Positions 6,150 through 6,443 of a stretch of 6,443 bases of DNA are shown here, piece by piece. Source of the DNA: an uncultured Flavobacterium sp. (GTDB lineage: Bacteria > Bacteroidota > Bacteroidia > Flavobacteriales > Flavobacteriaceae). Position 1 is the first letter of the stretch. Every line of letters begins with the position of its first letter. Location of the stretch: positions 1-6,443 of the forward strand of contig CAMLKV010000130.1 in assembly GCA_946480635.1 (NCBI GenBank), given 5' to 3'. The translations under genes were made by a program, and so were the position numbers. Below the pieces are notes generated by a model. The model searched no databases and was not told where the DNA came from. It saw only the letters and a program-made list of their open reading frames with translations.

Positions 6150-6178
6150 AAAAAGCTGTCCGTTGTGACAGCTTTTTT
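6150..6178 (+). terminator. Intrinsic terminator of the lipocalin/OmpA operon
   Basis: An 11-bp perfect stem, AAAAAGCTGTC (6150-6160) with GACAGCTTTTT (6167-6177), has a 6-base loop and a six-T run (6173-6178). It begins 20 bases after the OmpA-domain stop codon. It separates this operon from the ABC ATPase gene. Confidence 0.92.
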
Positions 6179-6192
6179 ATTGGTAATCTCAC

Positions 6193-6200
6193 TATTTTTG
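6193..6200 (+). promoter_or_regulatory. Candidate -7 box for the ABC ATPase gene
   Basis: TATTTTTG matches TAnnTTTG exactly and lies 18 bases before the ATG, just after the terminator, where a new promoter is expected. No TTTG or TTG occurs at the usual 17-21 bp upstream distance, because the terminator hairpin occupies that stretch. The call rests on the -7 element and position only. Confidence 0.45.
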
Positions 6201-6218
6201 TGCTCCTAATTTTAAATA

Positions 6219-6443
6219 ATGCTTCAGGTAAACAACATATCGTTTGGCTATACAGATAAAACCATTATCAAGTCAATTAATTTTGAAATCCAAAAAGGGC
6301 AAAATATTGCTGTTATTGGAGAAAGCGGTTGCGGAAAAAGTACACTGCTTAAATTAATTTACGGATTACACGATTTAGGTGCAGGGAAAATTTTTTGGAA
6401 TGATACTGAAGTATTGGGACCAAAGTATAACTTGGTACCAGGG
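6219..6443 (+). CDS. ABC transporter ATP-binding protein, N-terminal fragment (cut by window edge)
   Basis: From the ATG at 6219 the frame stays open for 75 codons to the window edge. The start MLQVNNISFGYTDK has the beta-strand and A-loop aromatic (Tyr11) typical of ABC ATPases. GESGCGKST (34-42) is a complete Walker A motif with Lys40 as the phosphate-binding residue, followed by LLKLIYGL and a G-x-I strand. The Q-loop, signature and Walker B motifs lie beyond the window, so the transported substrate and the partner permease cannot be read. The gene has its own -7 box and follows a terminator, so it starts a separate transcript. The start fits the family because the first beta-strand begins at residue 2. 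The ABC call is firm; the subfamily is open. Confidence 0.93.
   Translation, partial: MLQVNNISFGYTDKTIIKSINFEIQKGQNIAVIGESGCGKSTLLKLIYGLHDLGAGKIFWNDTEVLGPKYNLVPG

Noticed and set aside
6131..6218. Spacer between the OmpA-domain and ABC ATPase genes as a possible small RNA or riboswitch
   Set aside because: The only structure seen is the terminator hairpin; the rest is a short stretch with a -7 box, too short for a known riboswitch class.

Overview
The window looks like ordinary chromosome from a low-GC member of the Bacteroidota, most likely a Flavobacterium-like member of the Flavobacteriaceae. The support is indirect. Spacers are AT-rich, start codons lack Shine-Dalgarno sequences, and promoter boxes fit the Bacteroidota form (TTTG / TAnnTTTG). 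Protein families include a DUF1501/DUF1800 pair, a DUF2721 membrane protein, a lipocalin-like lipoprotein and a YiaD-like glycine-zipper OmpA lipoprotein. No transposase, integrase, phage gene, CRISPR array, tRNA or rRNA was seen.

Layout. The left three quarters (1-4771) is read on the minus strand. In transcription order it holds htpG (Hsp90 chaperone), a strong intrinsic terminator, a DUF2721 three-helix membrane protein, an exported protein with an acidic Ca-loop-like half and a basic Trp/His/Arg-rich half, a DUF1800 protein, and the first 30 codons of a DUF1501 protein with a twin-arginine signal. The four genes after the terminator are 49, 45 and 9 bp apart. No clear promoter or terminator was seen between them, so they are probably co-transcribed. 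The right quarter is read on the plus strand: a lipocalin-like lipoprotein and an OmpA-domain lipoprotein 2 bp apart, a strong terminator, and the first 75 codons of an ABC-transporter ATPase.

The divergent spacer at 4772-4940 is the most structured non-coding part. It holds two outward-facing promoter candidates with the same geometry (TTTG, 17 bp, -7 box). Their -33 elements lie in the two arms of a perfect 10-bp inverted repeat, and a short palindrome, GACA-AAA-TGTC, lies between them.

How the genes may work together: the plus-strand pair probably serves the outer membrane and peptidoglycan. HtpG handles cytoplasmic protein folding. The DUF1800/DUF1501 pair recurs as neighbours in many bacteria and has no settled function. 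I see no convincing new defence, mobile or RNA system. The best leads are the mirror-image promoter region, the DUF1501/DUF1800 cassette and the bipolar secreted protein.
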